Below are positions 33,347-45,063 of a stretch of 64,000 nucleotides of DNA, piece by piece; the first letter of the stretch is position 1; the number at the start of each line of letters is the position of its first letter. Source of the DNA: Isoperla grammatica (lineage: Eukaryota > Arthropoda > Insecta > Plecoptera > Perlodidae); the NCBI GenBank assembly GCA_945910005.1, contig OX246744.1, positions 44,175,930 to 44,239,929 of the forward strand. Direction: 5' to 3'. The position numbers were made by a program, and so were the translations under genes. The notes below the pieces were generated by a model that ran no database searches, had not been told where the DNA came from, and worked only from the letters and a program-made list of their open reading frames with translations.

Positions 33347-35585
33347 CTTAGCCAATTCATTCTTTCATTGAGCCTAATTAATTCTTCATCACTATAGTAT
33401 ATTATGTATATAGGCATGTAGGCTTTCGTGGCCCGGGTTATTGTTAATGAAATTAAACACAAGTCGGGTTATTATGCACAGTCGGTCACACTCGCCCAAA
33501 ACCATGTTGACGTATTTCTAGACCGCTCTGGGTCCCCTCATCAAAACGACTATCTCTAATCCTTTGTGTACTTTTGTGGTAGGGCTGCCAACTGTTGAGG
33601 GCTGTGGCTTGGGATGTTTTACTACGTGTTACCTGCACTGTTGGCCCTGTTGAAGTCAGTGTATCCTCTTTGTACAAATGGCAACCAACTGGCAAAATTT
33701 GTTGTTGTTGCTTTTTTAGCCATATCTCAAAATAGTACACGTTGGGTCGTGCAAACAGTGTAGGAAAACATGATCTGGCCGTAAGCCATCCACATCCTGA
33801 AAAACTAAAAATTGCAAAAGTAGTACCCATACCAAAGAAGGGGGACCCATTAGACGTAGGCAATTATAGACCAGTATCAATTTTACCAACCTTCTCTAAG
33901 ATCTTTGAAACAGCATTTAATAAAAGAATAACTAACTTCCTAGAGTCAAGAAATTTAATATCAAAGCAACAGCATGGCTTTCGTCGAAAAAAATCAACAG
34001 AAACGGCTATGGCGAGCTTTATTGACAATGTAATTGAGAACATTGATAGGGGGAACGTAACAATGGCAGTATTCATGGACTTGTCCAAGGCCTTTGATTG
34101 CGTTAATCACAACATCCTTATAAAAAAAATAGAACGCTATGGGGTTAGAGGAGTGACACTGGATTGGGTAAAGTCTTACCTTAATGGGAGAACTCAATAT
34201 GTAGAAATGAAATTTAATGATAAACAAGGGCAAAGGTCAAACTTTAAATCGACCACAAAGGAGGTGAAACACGGCGTGCCGCAAGGTTCCGTTAATGGGC
34301 CCCTATTTTTCAATCTATATATTAACAATATACCAGATACACTAACGGCCGGTACATGTCACCTGTTCGCAGATGACTCCACACTAACTTTCGCTAATAA
34401 GACAGTCCGAGATTTAGAGACAGAGGGGTATTTAGAAACAAACAATGTAGTTCAACACTTTGAAAATAACTGCCTTAAGGTAAATGACAAGAAGACTTGC
34501 ATTATGCTGTTTAACCCAGGTGGTGTAGATGACAGGGATATAGATATGTACATAGGTGATAGCAGAATTGATAGAGTGGCAGTAGCAGAATTCCTAGGGC
34601 TCAAGGTAGATGAAAATCTTTCATGGAATATGCATGTCGAGTATATAGCGGGTAAGATTTGTTCGGGTATATATGTCCTAAGTAGTTACAATGCACTTGT
34701 CTAGTAGTTTATATTATTTTTATACAGTAGTTTGTATTTTATGCCTAGCTTGTAAGGAATTCTAGGTATGACTGTTAGTGTGGTACATACTGTCTATGCA
34801 TGTCTGCAAGTAGTTTATATTAGGCCCTATAGTTTAAGTCCATAGTTTAAACATACCTAGCTTTTAAGAAAGTACATAAACAATTGTATGTTTATGTAAA
34901 GAAATGACAATGCAAATGTTACAATGGTTGTACTTGTTACACCATACAAAATGTAATTTAAGAGCTGCTTAATAAATACAAATACAAATACAAGGTCCGT
35001 AAACCCCCTGGCGGGGGCTCGTCGAACTCCCAAGTCAGGCCGTCCCATCCATTTCCACAAGGTTAAAAATCACATGTTATTCAAATGGGAGAATCATTCA
35101 GAAAAACAAATGAATTGATCTGTCAAAACCAATTCTGGTTCAAAACCGCATTACATCTAATTGAAATAATTTAATTATACTTTTTGTAGTCCATCTAGAT
35201 TTTTAAGTTAAGTATTCTGAAATCAAATTTTTCATAATAAATTAGCAGATTTAAGTAATAAACAAGTTTTTGTAGTGGGCACGAGAATGGTGATTTTCGT
35301 GCCCATGAGAAGACCTTACTTTTGTGGTTTACCGAACCTTCGCCAGGGGATCGACGGACCTTGATCCATCCATACACTGTGTTATGTTTAAAGAACTGAA
35401 GCGTTCTTTGTTCCAGACAAACGCAAACGCAGCTGCCGCCGTACAAAACGTTGACGGCCTCCGAGAACTCGGCGGTCCGTTTCGACGAGGTGCTGAACGT
35501 TTGGCGGAGAGTCAGCGAACGCAAGAAGGATGGTGCCCGCGAACTGAACCTGAAACACAGACACGGTAGCATGTTCGTCGACTGA
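30528..35585 (+). CDS. Gene B: CaRF/ALS2CR8-domain-like putative DNA-binding protein
   Basis: Six exons: 30528-30714, 31376-31527, 32035-32250, 32348-32486, 32664-33216 and 35417-35585; 1416 nt, 471 aa, all phases agree. The start has a strong context (AACATGG). Exons 2-4 give PFLGSPFQVIKTYDMECSQG, a basic RKTRRRQ, IGCPCKLAVKCIRIFTGYKI (residues about 154-173) and ERYYVSLSKESLHTHPTV. These resemble the CaRF (ALS2CR8) domain, whose Cys/His residues probably bind zinc; mammalian CaRF activates BDNF transcription. Exon 5 adds acidic repeats of the form DEGTEVELNQ (residues about 235-330), then a helical region. The C-terminus is basic. I recognise the domain style, not a specific orthologue. The last intron carries a LINE in sense orientation. 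Confidence 0.65.
30760..31375. other. Gene B intron 1 with dense TAGGCC/CCTAGG words
   Basis: At least fifteen AGGCCT or CCTAGG hexamers, some as GGCCTAGGCCTAGGCC. No ORF. Confidence 0.7.
31650..31860 (-). mobile_element. Possible LINE 3' UTR fragment
   Basis: On the minus strand the sequence ends in AATAAAGAATTGATTGAT-like tail and resembles the 3' UTR style of LINEs; no coding part remains. Inside gene B intron 2. Confidence 0.3.
32664..33216 (+). CDS. Gene B exon 5: acidic internal repeats and helical region
   Basis: Acceptor AGAATCAG, donor GG|GTATTC (phase 2), needed to keep the last exon open. Starts GKKRSMEVNAEEEEEQ. Four degenerate 20-30-residue repeats contain TEVKLNQ, MEVELNL, TEVEPNQ and TEVELNQ. 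A region rich in Leu/Arg/Asp (LREKLHVLLDASHRVRDVRQ) follows and could be a coiled coil. Confidence 0.75.
33229..33352 (+). repeat. (TTTA)n microsatellite
   Basis: Starts 12 bp after the exon 5 donor of gene B; reads YLFIYLFI in artefactual frames. Confidence 0.9.
33400..33560 (-). mobile_element. Penelope-like terminal fragment with a hammerhead-like core
   Basis: On the minus strand 33550-33509 reads TGATGAGGGGACC, then CAGAGCGGTC, then GAAATACGTC, the layout of the minimal hammerhead found in Penelope-like elements. GGCATGTAGGCTTTCGTGGC (33413 onward) is another word I associate with such element ends. Confidence 0.4.
33742..34990 (+). mobile_element. LINE (jockey/CR1-like) reverse transcriptase, 5'- and internally truncated
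   Basis: The 320-aa frame 33742-34704 carries RT motifs: VPIPKKGDPLDVGNYRPVSI, QHGFRRKKSTETAM, VFMDLSKAFDCVNHNIL, HGVPQGSVNGPLF and LFADDSTL (catalytic Asp-Asp present). It then ends about where the thumb would begin. The 3' UTR runs to a (AATACA)n tail at 34973-34994. The endonuclease is missing. It lies in sense orientation within the last intron of gene B. A relative with the same tail is at 61236-61640. Confidence 0.85.
34993..35366. mobile_element. MITE of the CTTGATCTCCGCC family
   Basis: AAGGTCCGTAAACCCCCTGG with GGGCTCGTCGAACTCCCAAG at the left; the right end CGCCAGGGGATCGACGGACCTT is its degenerate mirror. Same inner sequence (TGTTATTCAAATGGGAGAA, GATCTGTCAAA) as 8387-11126 and 40474-43502. 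It ends 50 bp before the last exon of gene B. Confidence 0.65.
35417..35585 (+). CDS. Gene B terminal exon
   Basis: Acceptor TTGTTCCAG; the first base completes a Gly codon. Encodes QTQTQLPPYKTLTASENSAV, then a basic helical end ...LNVWRRVSERKKD and ...LKHRHGSMFVD before TGA (35583-35585). Confidence 0.75.
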
Positions 35586-35965
35586 GCACTCGTGTTTTGG
35601 GCCTGACTGTACGTGTTTACGAAGCCGACGTGGTGTTACAATGCCCTGTTATTAGGTTACCGAACGCAAGAAGGTTGCGCCCGCGAACTGAACCTGAAGC
35701 ACAGCCGCGGTAGCATGTTCATCGACTGATTGTGAACTATTGTGATTGGGATTGTACTTGTTGCAGTCAAATCGATTACGGGCCGGTATTACAGTGCACT
35801 GTTATTATGTTACCCAGCGCAAGAAGGATGGCACGAGCAAACTGAATTTTTAACACATCTACGGTAGTAGCCTATGTTTGTTAACTAAAATATTCATATA
35901 GGATTGTAATCGTTTCATCGGTTATGAAGTCGATGTGAACCCGGTGTTACAATGCCCCGTTTTCT
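35500..35965 (+). repeat. Three diverged copies of the gene B terminal exon end (about 152-bp period)
   Basis: ACGCAAGAAGGATGGTGCCC / ACGCAAGAAGGTTGCGCCC / GCGCAAGAAGGATGGCACG mark copies 1-3, each followed by GAACTGAACCTGAA-, CGGTAGCATGTT- and GTTACAATGCCC-like words. Copy 2 preserves a stop at the homologous place. Lies in the 3' UTR. Confidence 0.8.
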
Positions 35966-36278
35966 AGTTTATTCATCAATACCAACTTGTTTTTCTAATT
36001 GGAACCTAAACTATCATTTTTTTAAGCTCTAAATTATTTTAGAGCATAATTTAAACAGGGCATTGTAATATCATGACTAATGAAAATTCTCGAAGCTGGT
36101 GGAGTACAAATTCTCATTTCTTAAAGGCGAAAAGGCCAGTTACAACGTTGGACGAATACAATTTGTGTATAAATTATTGCCGTTTTAAAAGTTAGTGATT
36201 TGGTTGGAGACAGAATTATAGGAACCATTAACTTCGAAGTGTAAAGAATGCTCAAACAGATACTGTACGTAAAAAAAA

Positions 36279-36386
36279 CAAAATGGTGAAATATTTCGGC
36301 TTCGACTGCCTTGTCACCCCTAATGTAAATACTAGTCAGTTAATGAAGAGTGATCAAGGCTGTTGAAGCTGAAACACTTTGTTTTC
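36279..36386. mobile_element. Small fold-back repeat with GTGATCAAGGC...GAAAC motif
   Basis: AAAACAAAATGGTGAAATAT with CGACTGCCTTGTCAC at the left mirrors GTGATCAAGGCTGTTGAAGC and CACTTTGTTTT at the right. Each arm has a GTGA(T)CAAGGC..GC(T/C)GAAA core. Confidence 0.5.
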
Positions 36387-36467
36387 AAAATGTGAAAGAA
36401 AGTTTGTTAAAATAGCCCGAGAGCTCTGTTCTTTGGGCCGGACTGAAACTGGTGCACGGTGATGCAT

Positions 36468-36556
36468 CGGAGAGACCAACTATAATGTCTCTTTGGTTAT
36501 TGAATCGGAGAGACGTGCAGTAGTAACATAATGTCTCCTTGGTTATTGAAAATAAA
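36468..36556 (+). terminator. Duplicated 3' block ending in a polyadenylation signal (gene B)
   Basis: Two copies of a roughly 48-60 bp unit (CGGAGAGAC...AATGTCTC(C/T)TTGGTTATTGAA); the second runs into AATAAA at 36551-36556. Plausible 3' end about 0.97 kb after the stop codon. Confidence 0.45.
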
Positions 36557-36559
36557 GAT

Positions 36560-37840
36560 ATTTACAATCTTATGGTTGTCTAAATCTTTTCGTAATTTAT
36601 GCTGTTGAGTGAGGCCAAACTCGACAAACGGAATATCTCGTATTTGCTTCCCACAGATTAGTTACAGTGGTTATCATAAACATTACATAATTACATTCAT
36701 ATAGGGTACATAATTACATTCATAATACAAAATACAGCATCTTCTACCATGTGCCATGTTTGTTTGGATCAAATCTTGGATTTAGGGTGATCGGCATAGT
36801 TAGGCGTGGTAGATACGCCGTTAAAACAGTCGAGAGATTGCGCTGCTGGGCTGTACCATTGTCTGCGCCATTTTAGCTTCAACAGAGGTGCAGCATTTCA
36901 AATGTTTTAGAATTGCAGCTCAACATCAACTCTCCATTAGTTCATTTTGATGTCGCCTGAATGCATAGCAAATACTGTAATATACAACCTATCGGTTATA
37001 AATACAGGACAGTGACCTAAATTTGCAGCGAAACATATGGAGTGCTGCTCGCAAGGTTCAACGATATGCCTATAATAATATGGCTTATTTCCGATTAATT
37101 TGGTTACAATTGTAGATTTAAATCGTAATTGCTTCTCTAACACGGTTTAAAGTACGAAAGTAGCATTGAGCAAAGCGGCCATCATTGCCGTATCACCACT
37201 TGCCGCTAGGAGCGCTAGTGTTGCGTGTCGCCGCCTTCTCGTATGTTAAACATTGACAGTGTCCAGTATTATTCTACTACGGTACTTGTGCATTGTCTCT
37301 TTTTAGTGTCACATTAGGTGTTGGTCTAGTATACCACCGCTGCTATGTTGAGGATTGAATCTTGGCATGGGCCTGGATTAATCTGCCGTTGTTTCATCTT
37401 AGTTATCGCTCGACAAGCATTTTTGCCAAAATATATCAAACGGCTTGACTCGAGACTAAAATTGTGGTGAAATCTGATCGCGTAGGGCAAAAAATAAATG
37501 TTTGTGTCTAACAATAGAAACAAAACCCAAAGGTATCCTTAAGTCCCTACACGAACTTTTTAAATGACAACTCGATACTTTCATAATATTCTAATCTAAT
37601 ATCTTTATTTATAGCTTAACTTAGCTTAAAAGTTACACTTTATATACATTTATTTATTTATTTTTATTAATTTTATTTATTATACATTCGTTGCAACAAG
37701 AATCATAATTGCACACATACATTCAAATATAAATCCTTTAATAAATAAAGAACTACAATGGGCTTGTTGTAATGCCTTGCCAATATTTTACGTACTATAA
37801 AAAAATACGAACATTAGCTTTTTAATGACAAATCTTTTTA
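36560..37840. other. Intergenic between genes B and C
   Basis: AT-rich, with TTTA-type repeats at 37650-37680. No recognised element or ORF. Confidence 0.45.
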
Positions 37841-37904
37841 TAACTTGTTTAAATATTTCGCGCTTCTCAGCGTTACGTCGGCAGACTGCAGACTGCGTCC
37901 GAGG

Positions 37905-38116
37905 ATTTTTTGTTGCGAACTTCCGGATGAACTGTGTTTTATAATTTTCTGTTGCGAACTTCCGGCCGGCTTTTTGGAACTGGAAGGAAGGAGTGGATTC
38001 GTTTTGTCGACGACGCCGAATTTGTTTTGGATTTTTGGCTTCAAGGCTGCTAAACCAAACCAAACAAACCGATATACTTGGGTATCCGATTTCAAAAAGA
38101 CTTTATTACTAAAGTA
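37905..38116 (+). promoter_or_regulatory. Putative INTS12 promoter/5' UTR with paired ETS-type sites
   Basis: Two copies of TTGCGAACTTCCGG (ACTTCCGG at 37919-37926 and 37958-37965), 39 bp apart, about 150-200 bp before the start codon. ACTTCCGG is the reverse complement of the ETS-family consensus common in TATA-less housekeeping promoters. No TATA box seen. Confidence 0.35.
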
Positions 38117-38263
38117 ATGGAGCTAGACGCTACTTTCGTTCGTGCAACCAAACTTCTTTTGTGCAACTCGAAAGACTCTGAAGAACAGTTGCGGTCTTTG
38201 CTTGAGGATGCCATCAAACAAAGACATCCCAACAAGAGTTTGGGAAATATCCCTGTTAAAAAG
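38117..38263 (+). CDS. INTS12: INTS12 exon 1: N-terminal microdomain
   Basis: Start in context AAGTAATGG; 49 codons, phase 0, donor AAG|GTATGT. Encodes the helical Integrator-binding segment. An earlier open frame upstream has no resemblance to the family. Confidence 0.85.
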
Positions 38264-41200
38264 GTATGTATGCATAACCTTAATGTAGCCTAGGCCTAGG
38301 CCTAGGCCCTAGCTTCTGATCAAAGATAGTAAGATATACCCTGCTTCTGATACTTGCTTCGCATTCGAACTCCGGCAGCCGGGACACAATGGCCGGGATT
38401 TGGGGCTGGGGCGTTCCGACAGCGACCCGCCATGCTAGATGGTAATTCTTGGCCTAGGCCTAGCTCAAGTTTTGCTAGCAACAACAAAGTTTCATGATGT
38501 TATAAAGACAATGCTGGATTGGCCTAGGGGTCTGCCTACACCACTCCACTCCTTCTAGGCCCTAGGCCTAGGCCTAGGCCTAGGCCAAGTTCTTATTCTT
38601 GGTGGAATCGTCAGGTTGTGCATGAGCATTTGGACATACCTTGATGATATCACTGACGATTGATGATGTAAGTCGAGAAATAGGTAGACCAAGAATTAAC
38701 ACCGTTTTAGTACTAGGCTAGCCTAGGCCGAGGCCTATTCGGACATGTCCTAGGGCCTAGGCCTAAGCATCCTACCTAGATGCCTAGGGCCTAGAACAAG
38801 TGTAGGCCTAGGCTTTTAAGTTCTAGTTCTTATTCTAGTTGTCAAGGTCATGCAGCGCATGAGTATTTAGACATTACTGGATAGGTCACCGACGATTCAC
38901 GATTTAAAACCGAGATCAGGAACTAGAATTAACACGTTTGGCCTTGGGCCTATCCGGGCACGTCCTAAAGCAGTAAAGCCGGCTCCAGCCGTTGCGTCTA
39001 GCTATTGGGTGCAACAGTGCCTTTCATCCACTTGTATCGTATTCGGCGAGAAGAAAACTCTTCACCAGTTCCCTTTGCTTTGCCCTCCACACCACAAGTC
39101 TTCCGTTTTATTGAAAAGACCTTAACGTATACATGATGCTGAAACATTAGTGGCATCATTGTGTGCAGTTGGCCTTACAAACTTTCTTCTCCCTTTGTAT
39201 TGTGCTAGATCTCTCGACTTCGGCTGGGAAACCACACGCAACATGAAATTTACTGTTGCTGCATCCGTCTACACGTATCGTCTAGACATAGGCTACCCGA
39301 CTAACGATATTGCGCCGCATTGACGCATCGTCTGGATTAAGTAGATAGGCCTACCATTGGACTCTGCTAGGCCTATGTTGTAAGCATGAGAATACTTGCG
39401 TTGGGTCAACTCTTGTAGTTGCCCCGTACGACGGCTGACGGGCATAGCTACTTCCTACTCCGGGCCCAGCTAGGGGGAGATAGCAATGAACATGTATAAA
39501 ATGTAACGACTATTGTGGGCCATGTCAAGTGGTTGGTACTTGGAACATTCAGTCCAAAGACTCCAATACCCTGGATTCAGGCCATCTAACTAAACACAGC
39601 TTTACTTCACAGTTAATCGTTTTGACAACTCTGTTATTCTTTCCCAGGAAGAACGTGCCCCGAAGAAAGAATCTTCCAAACCGTCCCATAAAGGATCGGA
39701 AAAGAAAAGCTATGAAAAGGTTTGTAGATATTTCAAATTCATTAGTTCTTTCTTACCTATCTACATGTTTAACTCTGGTGTAGATCTAGACATTAGTACG
39801 TAAGAGTAGATGTCCTTGATTGAATATTCAGTGTTTATTGTTTATTACTGTAGCGTACGACGACTGACGGTGTTATCTGGCCCCTACTTTCCACATACCC
39901 TTCTAAACCAAGGATTAAGACTGAAAATTGCTTATTACTTGTTTGTCCTATAACTGTCATACAGTGAAACTTCTTTATAACAAACTCTTGGGGACCAGAT
40001 TATTATTTTGTTATAAAGAACATTCTTTATAAAGATTGTAGCCTACCTTAACTTGTAGGTATTAGAACCTTTTGGGACCTCAAAATCAGTTTGCTGTATA
40101 GATCATTTTGAAAATGATGTTTGTTATAAAGAAGTTTCTCTGTATAACAAAGTAATGTTATGGAAAAATAAAATTATTTACTACCCCGCAGGCGTCTCTG
40201 GACGAGAACTCGGAGCGAGCCCCGGTGAAGGTCAAGCCGGCATCCGAGGTGGCCAAGGCCGTCGCGCCTCCCGTCCCCGTCCAGCCGCCCAGGGCCGTCG
40301 TCACCGGCCAATCACGGAGCAGGGACGACGACGACCGCGGCTACGGCCTCGAGATCTCGCTGGAGGACGATCTCAGCTGCACCATCTGCGGGTGAGTCTT
40401 TGTCCGTTCTTTGGCTTAGATCGGTGCTGCTCATACATTCTCGCTGTGCTGTGAGTGCTGACGCCTCACCAATGCAAGGTCTACTTGATCTCCGCCTAGC
40501 GGAGGCTCGTCGAACTCCCAAGTTAGGTCGTCGCAGTCCGTTCCACAATGTTAAAAATCACGTGTTATTCAAATGGGAGAAATGTGAAAGAAAACAAATT
40601 AAGTGATCTGTCAAATAGAATTATACCTCCTAAAAAGGAAAAATCATCATATTTTATAATCTTTAATCATTATTCGGCACTAAATGTTGCAGATATGATC
40701 TCTGGCGGCGAAATCGTGAAGTAATAGCTAGAGGGCAACAGAGCCGCTGGATGTCATTTGTCAGTGTCATTTGTCAGTGTTTATATGAGAATGGCAACGA
40801 TTCCAAAGAAACATAAGCGATATTGCTGGTTGCGTTTTGTATCCAAGATGCCTTTGATATTATGGGGATTTTGGATCAGGGGACACACCAAGTATCCGAA
40901 GGTCCGAAGTTCATGTTCTGATCAAAATGTTAATTAACCCACAGCCTTCTCGACGGGTCAATCCGCGATAGACTGCTTGCTGCGTGGGGTACCTTTCAAT
41001 GTTAAATATTTTGACATGGAAAAAGCGAGAAGTTTGCAAGTTTGCCGCTAGATGGTGTTACTTAAGGGGGCGGAAATGAATTAAGCGGAAGACATTTTCT
41101 TTAAAGTGCGCGGCAAATTCGTTTGACACGGAACATTGAACGAACGAGGACGCTCTTTGGCAAGTTGATTCCATTAGTTTTGTGTGCATTTATTAAAGAA

Positions 41201-44200
41201 ATACCGCTATTGACAAGGCCTTCAATAAGCCATACAAAATTAGAAACCTATTTTTTCTAAATATGGGTGGCAGACGTAAATAGAAATGTGGGATTGTAGC
41301 AATGAAACTTGAAAGTTTGTGAATTTCCTTGAAATTTGAAAACCATGAGTGATGCGAGTTTAATTATTGTTGAGTAAGAACTAGACCAATCTATCTGACT
41401 ATCTCTCGATAACACGGGCCTATAATAATTATGTTTATCTCAAAATAAAAATACTACCGATTCAATTTAGCTGTCAGCAAATAATTTAATGCCTTACCTA
41501 ATACCATCATACTTTGAGGTATGCCTATTTAATTTATTACAGAAAAATACGTAATAATGGCAATATATATACATTTTAATAGTTCTTGACGAAGTACTAG
41601 AAACAAACTAAATTAGAGCCCATATTAAGAGTCTGCCCTGGTCGATCGGCATTGGTCCCATGCCATGGTCCGCAAACAATAGTATCTGCGTTCTTGGTTT
41701 GAATCCTGGTTGAGTCTGTTAGTCGTAAGAGGCGACGAAAGGAGACCCTGTCCCTTACACTCCCACTGAAGATTTCCTCTCCCACTTGGCTCTGCCCTCC
41801 CTTGCTGGACCTTACGACGACTCCCGCGATATAAATAGACCTGATTCGGAAGACGTCATAATTATGACCTAAGCTGTCGAGTACGTCGTTAAACACCACG
41901 AATAATAATAATCTAGAGAGGTATCCAGTTAGTTATGTTGAAGTGTGGTATGTAGTTAGCCTTAGGGGCTAGGTAGGCAGGGATTTCAAACCCAATGCCT
42001 AGGCCTAGGCTTTGTATATCTAGTACATATCCCACCGATGGGCCTAGATATACAAAGGCCTAGGCTTTGGCTTTATCCACCAAAGACTTTCGCTGGTTCT
42101 AGACCTACCATAACCTAAACGGATCTAGCCCTAGCATTTAACAAGCCTGCCAAAACTCTCCAGAGAGTCGTCTAGGCTGCGTGTTTAAGGTTACCTTAAT
42201 GTTATCTATTATAAATATATGGTAGAATCTTTCAACTAGCTCAGCCTAGCCATTGGGTTTGAAATATTTCAAACCCAATGGCCTACAGTTGAGTAGGGCT
42301 AAGAACTAATCTAGGCCTATGGATATTTAGGCCGAGGGCCTACTTCTTGTATGTCTCTTGGCAGAGTGGAATTGATTTAAATCAATTGATTTAAATCGTT
42401 GATTTAAATCAGATTTAAATCAAATGATTTTTTTAATAAAAATCATTGATTTAAATGACAAAGAAAACTTACCAGCATAACTAGGCATATATCTCATTTT
42501 CAATTTCCCTCGAGGACCATGATCGCATATTATATGAAAAATGAAAATTTATTTGTTTATTTCCTGTCAATTAGTATTGTTTGTTGGCAATTGCAATTTA
42601 CCAGTTGATTATCCCTTTTGTGAAACACTCCTTATTGTTGATTTAAATCAATTAAAATCTGATTTAAATCTAAAAAAATCAAAAAAATCTGATTTAAATC
42701 AAGAAATCGATTTAAATCAAATAAATCTGATTTAAATCAAAAAAATCATGATTTTTGATTTTTTTAATAAAAATCAAAAAAATCATCCACCCTGTCTCTT
42801 GGGGAATAAATGCGCTTACACGTTACATAAAAACCAATTAAAGACCCTTAATTATATATCAGCTTTTATACAATTACATTTAATAATCTCAGACAGTACC
42901 CTCAGCTCAGTGAAAAGCAGCTGCCAGCAACAGTGTTGTCGCCTGTCGGTAAAACCATTGACAATTTGGTTCAAAATTTGCTCGGTAGAGTGTGTTAGTT
43001 AAGGGGGCATGAACTTCTTGATCGAGGACCAGTTTTTTAGCTCACGCAGCAAGCAGTCTATCGCGGATTGACCCGTCGAGAAGGCTGTGAATTAACCACA
43101 TGCAATGAAAAGGCCACCGATTAACACCTCTTTCATTGAGGTTCCTTTGGGCTCTATTTGCTTTCAAATATGTGTATATTTCAGAATAAAGTTAAAAACT
43201 TACTTAGCGCAATAACATGTTTAGGCGGATCCATGATCTCCTGTCAGTTTGTTACCCTCTAACTGTCAGCCATGTTGTGCAGCAGTGGTGCTATCTCTTG
43301 ACACATTTAGTGTCGAATATTCTATCAAAATTTCTCTTTTAGGTGTTTTAAGTAGGTATTGTCTTACATGATCTACAACGGATATTTAATTATTATAACA
43401 GTTTTTTTAGTGGGATCCAAAATGGCGATTTTGGTTCCCTTGCGACGACCTAACTTGGGAGTTCGATGAGCCTCCGCTAGGCGGAGATCAAGTAGACCTT
43501 GCACCAATGTGTCCACAAATTATCTTTGTTGTATCCAATAGAATCGCAACAATATTACCAAAGGGACTCACGAACACAAAGATAGATACTAGGGATGACA
43601 TCGGGTAGTAAAATCTGGATTCGATTCCAGCCCCTCAAGGATTCGGGTAACCCGAATCCTAGAAGTGTAAATCACGTCGCTCCACATGTTATTTGAAGGC
43701 TATTGACCGCCAGTAAAAGAAGCTGCCAGCGTGCGTTCTGTCAGCCAGAGATGATGGTCGGGAAGGAGTGGGGGTAGGCCGAGAGCCAGTGGGAGCACAT
43801 GCATACCAGAACTCACTCGCAGCAATCACACCACATAAAATAGGCTTAGTCTATTTTTAATCAAGCCGATAATGGGTACATAATGGAGCGGGAAAGTATT
43901 TTATGGAATGGAAACAAGTCATTTTGTTATCACCATTGTTGGCGCATTGTTGAAGCATACAGCAATTCAACTAAAAATGTACCAGAACAAGATTCGAATC
44001 CTTAGAACGGATTCGGGTAATTTTTGGATTCGGGTAACCCGGATACCCGATGTCATCCCTCCCTAATAGATACTGCTAAGCAACCTCCTTTGATGATTTA
44101 ACAATCGGATGACTTGATGATTTAACAACAAATCAACAATGAACAATTGACAGCTTAACTCCTCCTCATAACAGTTTATTTTCTTGTCACCAGAATGTGT

Positions 44201-44995
44201 ATCTAGTCCAGTTCTCATTACTCAATAGCTTCACTTGTTATCAAGGTCTAGACTGGATTAGATACAAGGCCGTTATCGATTCAATCTCCGTTGGTAGGTT
44301 GGTTGGTTGGTATGGAGTTGTGTGCTGGATTTAGTGGTACCTACATGAGTTTAATGACGTGGTAGTAATGTTTCGACGTCACCAATCCAGTAGTACTTTT
44401 CTCACACTGTACCACTGGCTCGTTGGCCCAGTGGTTAGCATCTCTGCTTCCAATGCAGAAGGTCCCGGGTTCAAATCCCGCTTCAGGCAGAAGTTTTTTA
44501 ACTTCTAATGTGGATTCAATTCCATCACTTCTTGTCTTAGGAATAAGTAAACGGTGACTTTGGAGCTGTCCCAGCAACGAAGCACTCAATAAATTCAAAG
44601 TGGTTCCGAATCGGCCTTCTTGATTCTGGCATTTGTCCGCAGGTGTTCGCACTGTCCAATCACTGATTCATATGTTTCGTATTTGAAATATCGATCTTTG
44701 ATTGGTTATCGCTCACTCGTCGATGGTGTTCGAAGCCTACAGGGTTGGTTTAGTAGCTTTAAATTTAAGTCCCCCACTGCAAATCAGTGTTGTGGGTAGA
44801 CTCTAAATGTGAATTTATTTATTTATTTATTTTTTTTTTTATTTGTTTATTTAATCGAGGAAGAGGTTGAGGAGGTGGTTGTGTCAGGCCTGGCTAGCCG
44901 GCAACGAAGTCATTAGCCCAAGACATGGAGTACTTTGCTACTCCCCCCTACCCGATAATTAATGTTGGAAAGGGGGTCAAGATATATATTTATTT

Positions 44996-45063
<68 letters not shown>

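Larger units (their letters stand above)
40474..43502. mobile_element. CTTGATCTCCGCC-family element expanded by nested insertions
   Basis: GCAAGGTCTACTTGATCTCC at 40474 mirrors GGAGATCAAGTAGACCTTGC ending at 43502; ACCAAT is duplicated at 40468-40473 and 43503-43508. Inside are a second inverted-repeat pair (about 40929-40990 and 43030-43097; arm word TCAATCCGCGATAGACTGCT), a SINE-like block (41640-41905) and a hAT element (42362-42794). No transposase frame. Confidence 0.75.

Noticed and set aside
33742..34704. The RT frame as an extra exon of gene B
   Set aside because: It carries LINE RT motifs and a LINE 3' UTR with tail, and the gene B frame is continuous without it.
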